From Paenibacillus tianjinensis (GTDB taxonomy: Bacteria > Bacillota > Bacilli > Paenibacillales > Paenibacillaceae): a DNA stretch of 64,000 bases. The notes under the pieces were generated by a model. It made no database searches. It was given only the letters and a program-made list of their open reading frames with translations, and was not told where the DNA came from. The stretch lies in NCBI RefSeq assembly GCF_017086365.1, contig NZ_CP070969.1, positions 868,001 to 932,000 on the forward strand, in the 5' to 3' direction. The translations under genes and the position numbers were made by a program. Within the stretch, counting starts at the first letter, position 1. Each line of letters starts with the position of its first letter. Shown here piece after piece: positions 63,044 to 64,000 of this stretch.

Positions 63044-63668
63044 AAGTTTAATTGCGGACCTGAACCCGTCTTCGCATATCTCTGAATCCTTCCGCTCGCT
63101 TCGTACCTATATCCGCCAGCTTGGGCTGGCTGGAGGGAGCGGCGGACAGGTACTTCTCTTTACTTCAGCCGAAGGAGGAGAAGGCAAGACGACGATTCTG
63201 TCCAACCTCGCTGTTTCTTTTGTCCAGGACGGCAAAAGAGTCGCTGTTGTTGACTGCAACCTGCGCCATCCCGGACTTCATAATGTATTCGAGGTGGAAG
63301 GCAGCCAAGGACTTGCTGCTTACTTAAGCGGACAGGAGGAAGCCAAGGATATTGCCGTCTACGGGAACCTTGCCAATCTGGCGGTTATTCCAGCCGGTAT
63401 TACCCGTGTCAGTCCTCCGGATCTGCTCGGCAGCGACAAAATGGCCGCTCTGCTGGATGAGCTGAAGGCGAGCTTCGATCTGATCCTGCTTGACTCTCCG
63501 CCGGCGGTGGAATTCAGTGATGCACGGATTCTGGCACCGCTATCCGATGGTGTAATCCTCGTGGCAAGACACGGGAAGACCAAACGTGAAGCAGTCCGCA
63601 AGCTGAAGGTGCTTATGGAACAGACCGGTTCGAAAATTCTTGGCATCGCCATGAATCAGGCTAAATAG
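63027..63668 (+). CDS. CpsD/CapB-type tyrosine kinase (BY-kinase)
   Basis: This 213-aa cytosolic ATPase has ESFRSLRTYIRQL, Walker A SAEGGEGKTT (K54), Walker A' VAVVDCNLRHPGLH and Walker B-like FDLILLDSPPAV. The C-terminal tail is short, ending SKILGIAMNQAK, and lacks the usual Tyr cluster. It pairs with the YveK-like activator and controls exopolysaccharide export and chain length. Confidence 0.93.
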   Translation: MLRPNKSLIADLNPSSHISESFRSLRTYIRQLGLAGGSGGQVLLFTSAEGGEGKTTILSNLAVSFVQDGKRVAVVDCNLRHPGLHNVFEVEGSQGLAAYLSGQEEAKDIAVYGNLANLAVIPAGITRVSPPDLLGSDKMAALLDELKASFDLILLDSPPAVEFSDARILAPLSDGVILVARHGKTKREAVRKLKVLMEQTGSKILGIAMNQAK

Positions 63669-63712
63669 AGTTTTCAAAGTTATCCCACCAAACTTTATAG
63701 GAGGTAAGTGCG

Positions 63713-64000
63713 ATGAAAAAGGTAAAGAAGGTAATTATCCCTGCAGCAGGACTAGGAACGCGCTTCCTGCCTGCGACAAAGGCCATGCCTAAGGAAATGC
63801 TTCCCATCATCAACAAACCGACCATTCAGTATATCGTGGAAGAAGCTATTGCTTCCGGTATCGAGGATATCATCATCGTTACCGGTAAGGGAAAGCGGGC
63901 GATCGAAGATCACTTCGACAACGCCTTCGAATTGGAGTCCCGGCTCCTGGAAGACGGCAAGCTGGAGCTGCTTAAAGAAGTTCAACGTTCCTCTAAAGTG
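63713..64000 (+). CDS. galU: UTP-glucose-1-phosphate uridylyltransferase, 3'-truncated
   Basis: ATG 63713 follows TAGGAGGT. The visible 96 residues carry [20 protein letters not shown], the nucleotide-binding motif of GalU, then [20 protein letters not shown], and [13 protein letters not shown]. The gene runs off the window end. It makes UDP-glucose for the polysaccharide pathway started by the two preceding genes. Confidence 0.95.
   Translation, partial: MKKVKKVIIPAAGLGTRFLPATKAMPKEMLPIINKPTIQYIVEEAIASGIEDIIIVTGKGKRAIEDHFDNAFELESRLLEDGKLELLKEVQRSSKV

Overview
The window reads as a chromosomal segment of a moderately GC-rich, endospore-forming Bacillota, most probably Paenibacillus or a close relative. 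This is inferred from gene content: an SLH-anchored surface protein, an aa3 quinol oxidase operon, a YveK/CpsD/GalU polysaccharide operon start, a Spo0A-box-like site, sporulation-kinase-like sensors, strong AGGAGG ribosome binding sites and many intrinsic terminators. No rRNA, insertion sequence, prophage or CRISPR array was seen. Both ends cut genes: a VWA protein on the left and galU on the right.

Layout. 1-6.1 kb: an operon with a VWA membrane protein, an unknown protein, a zinc-ribbon TRAFAC-type GTPase and a 1006-aa GAP1-like GTPase-associated membrane protein, resembling NTPase-centred conflict systems. 6.2-16.2 kb: a promoter, cobalamin riboswitch and terminator control a 1721-aa S-layer-anchored transcobalamin/intrinsic-factor-like protein, a DUF4430 lipoprotein and an ECF transporter (T, fused A-A', S). 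Together they look like a cobalamin capture and import chain. 16.3-24 kb: a chemoreceptor, a gene remnant, qoxABCD on the minus strand and a polysaccharide deacetylase. 24-37.5 kb: a TetR/DHA2 efflux pair with three operator palindromes, agmatine deiminase, a GntR-ABC operon, a nucleotidyltransferase, a Mug-type glycosylase, a TagO-like transferase, a HAD phosphatase, a ring-cleaving dioxygenase and an AAC(3)-like acetyltransferase.

37.6-42.1 kb: two small unrecognised genes flank an 11-copy, 51-bp tandem hairpin array. They are followed by rtcB, a tRNA-like RNA candidate and a slipin, which suggests an RNA-repair module. 42.2-50.2 kb: Mn-pyrophosphatase, an Rrf2 regulator with a nitroreductase, pirin, leucine dehydrogenase, a cyclophilin lipoprotein, an MFS pump and two acidic small proteins. 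50.4-55.7 kb: tandem paralogous multi-TM histidine kinases converge on a two-gene minus-strand unit. That unit encodes an NHLP-leader peptide precursor ending in Trp and a class I isoprenoid-synthase-like protein with two DDxxD motifs. I read it as a possible ComQX-like prenylated-peptide system with a different leader, and it is the most novel candidate here. 55.8-64 kb: a GH20 hexosaminidase divergent from an AraC regulator, a small Cys protein, a GAF/HisKA_3 kinase with a NarL-type regulator, and the start of an exopolysaccharide operon.

All functional calls are from reading sequence and recalled family motifs. No database search or folding program was run.
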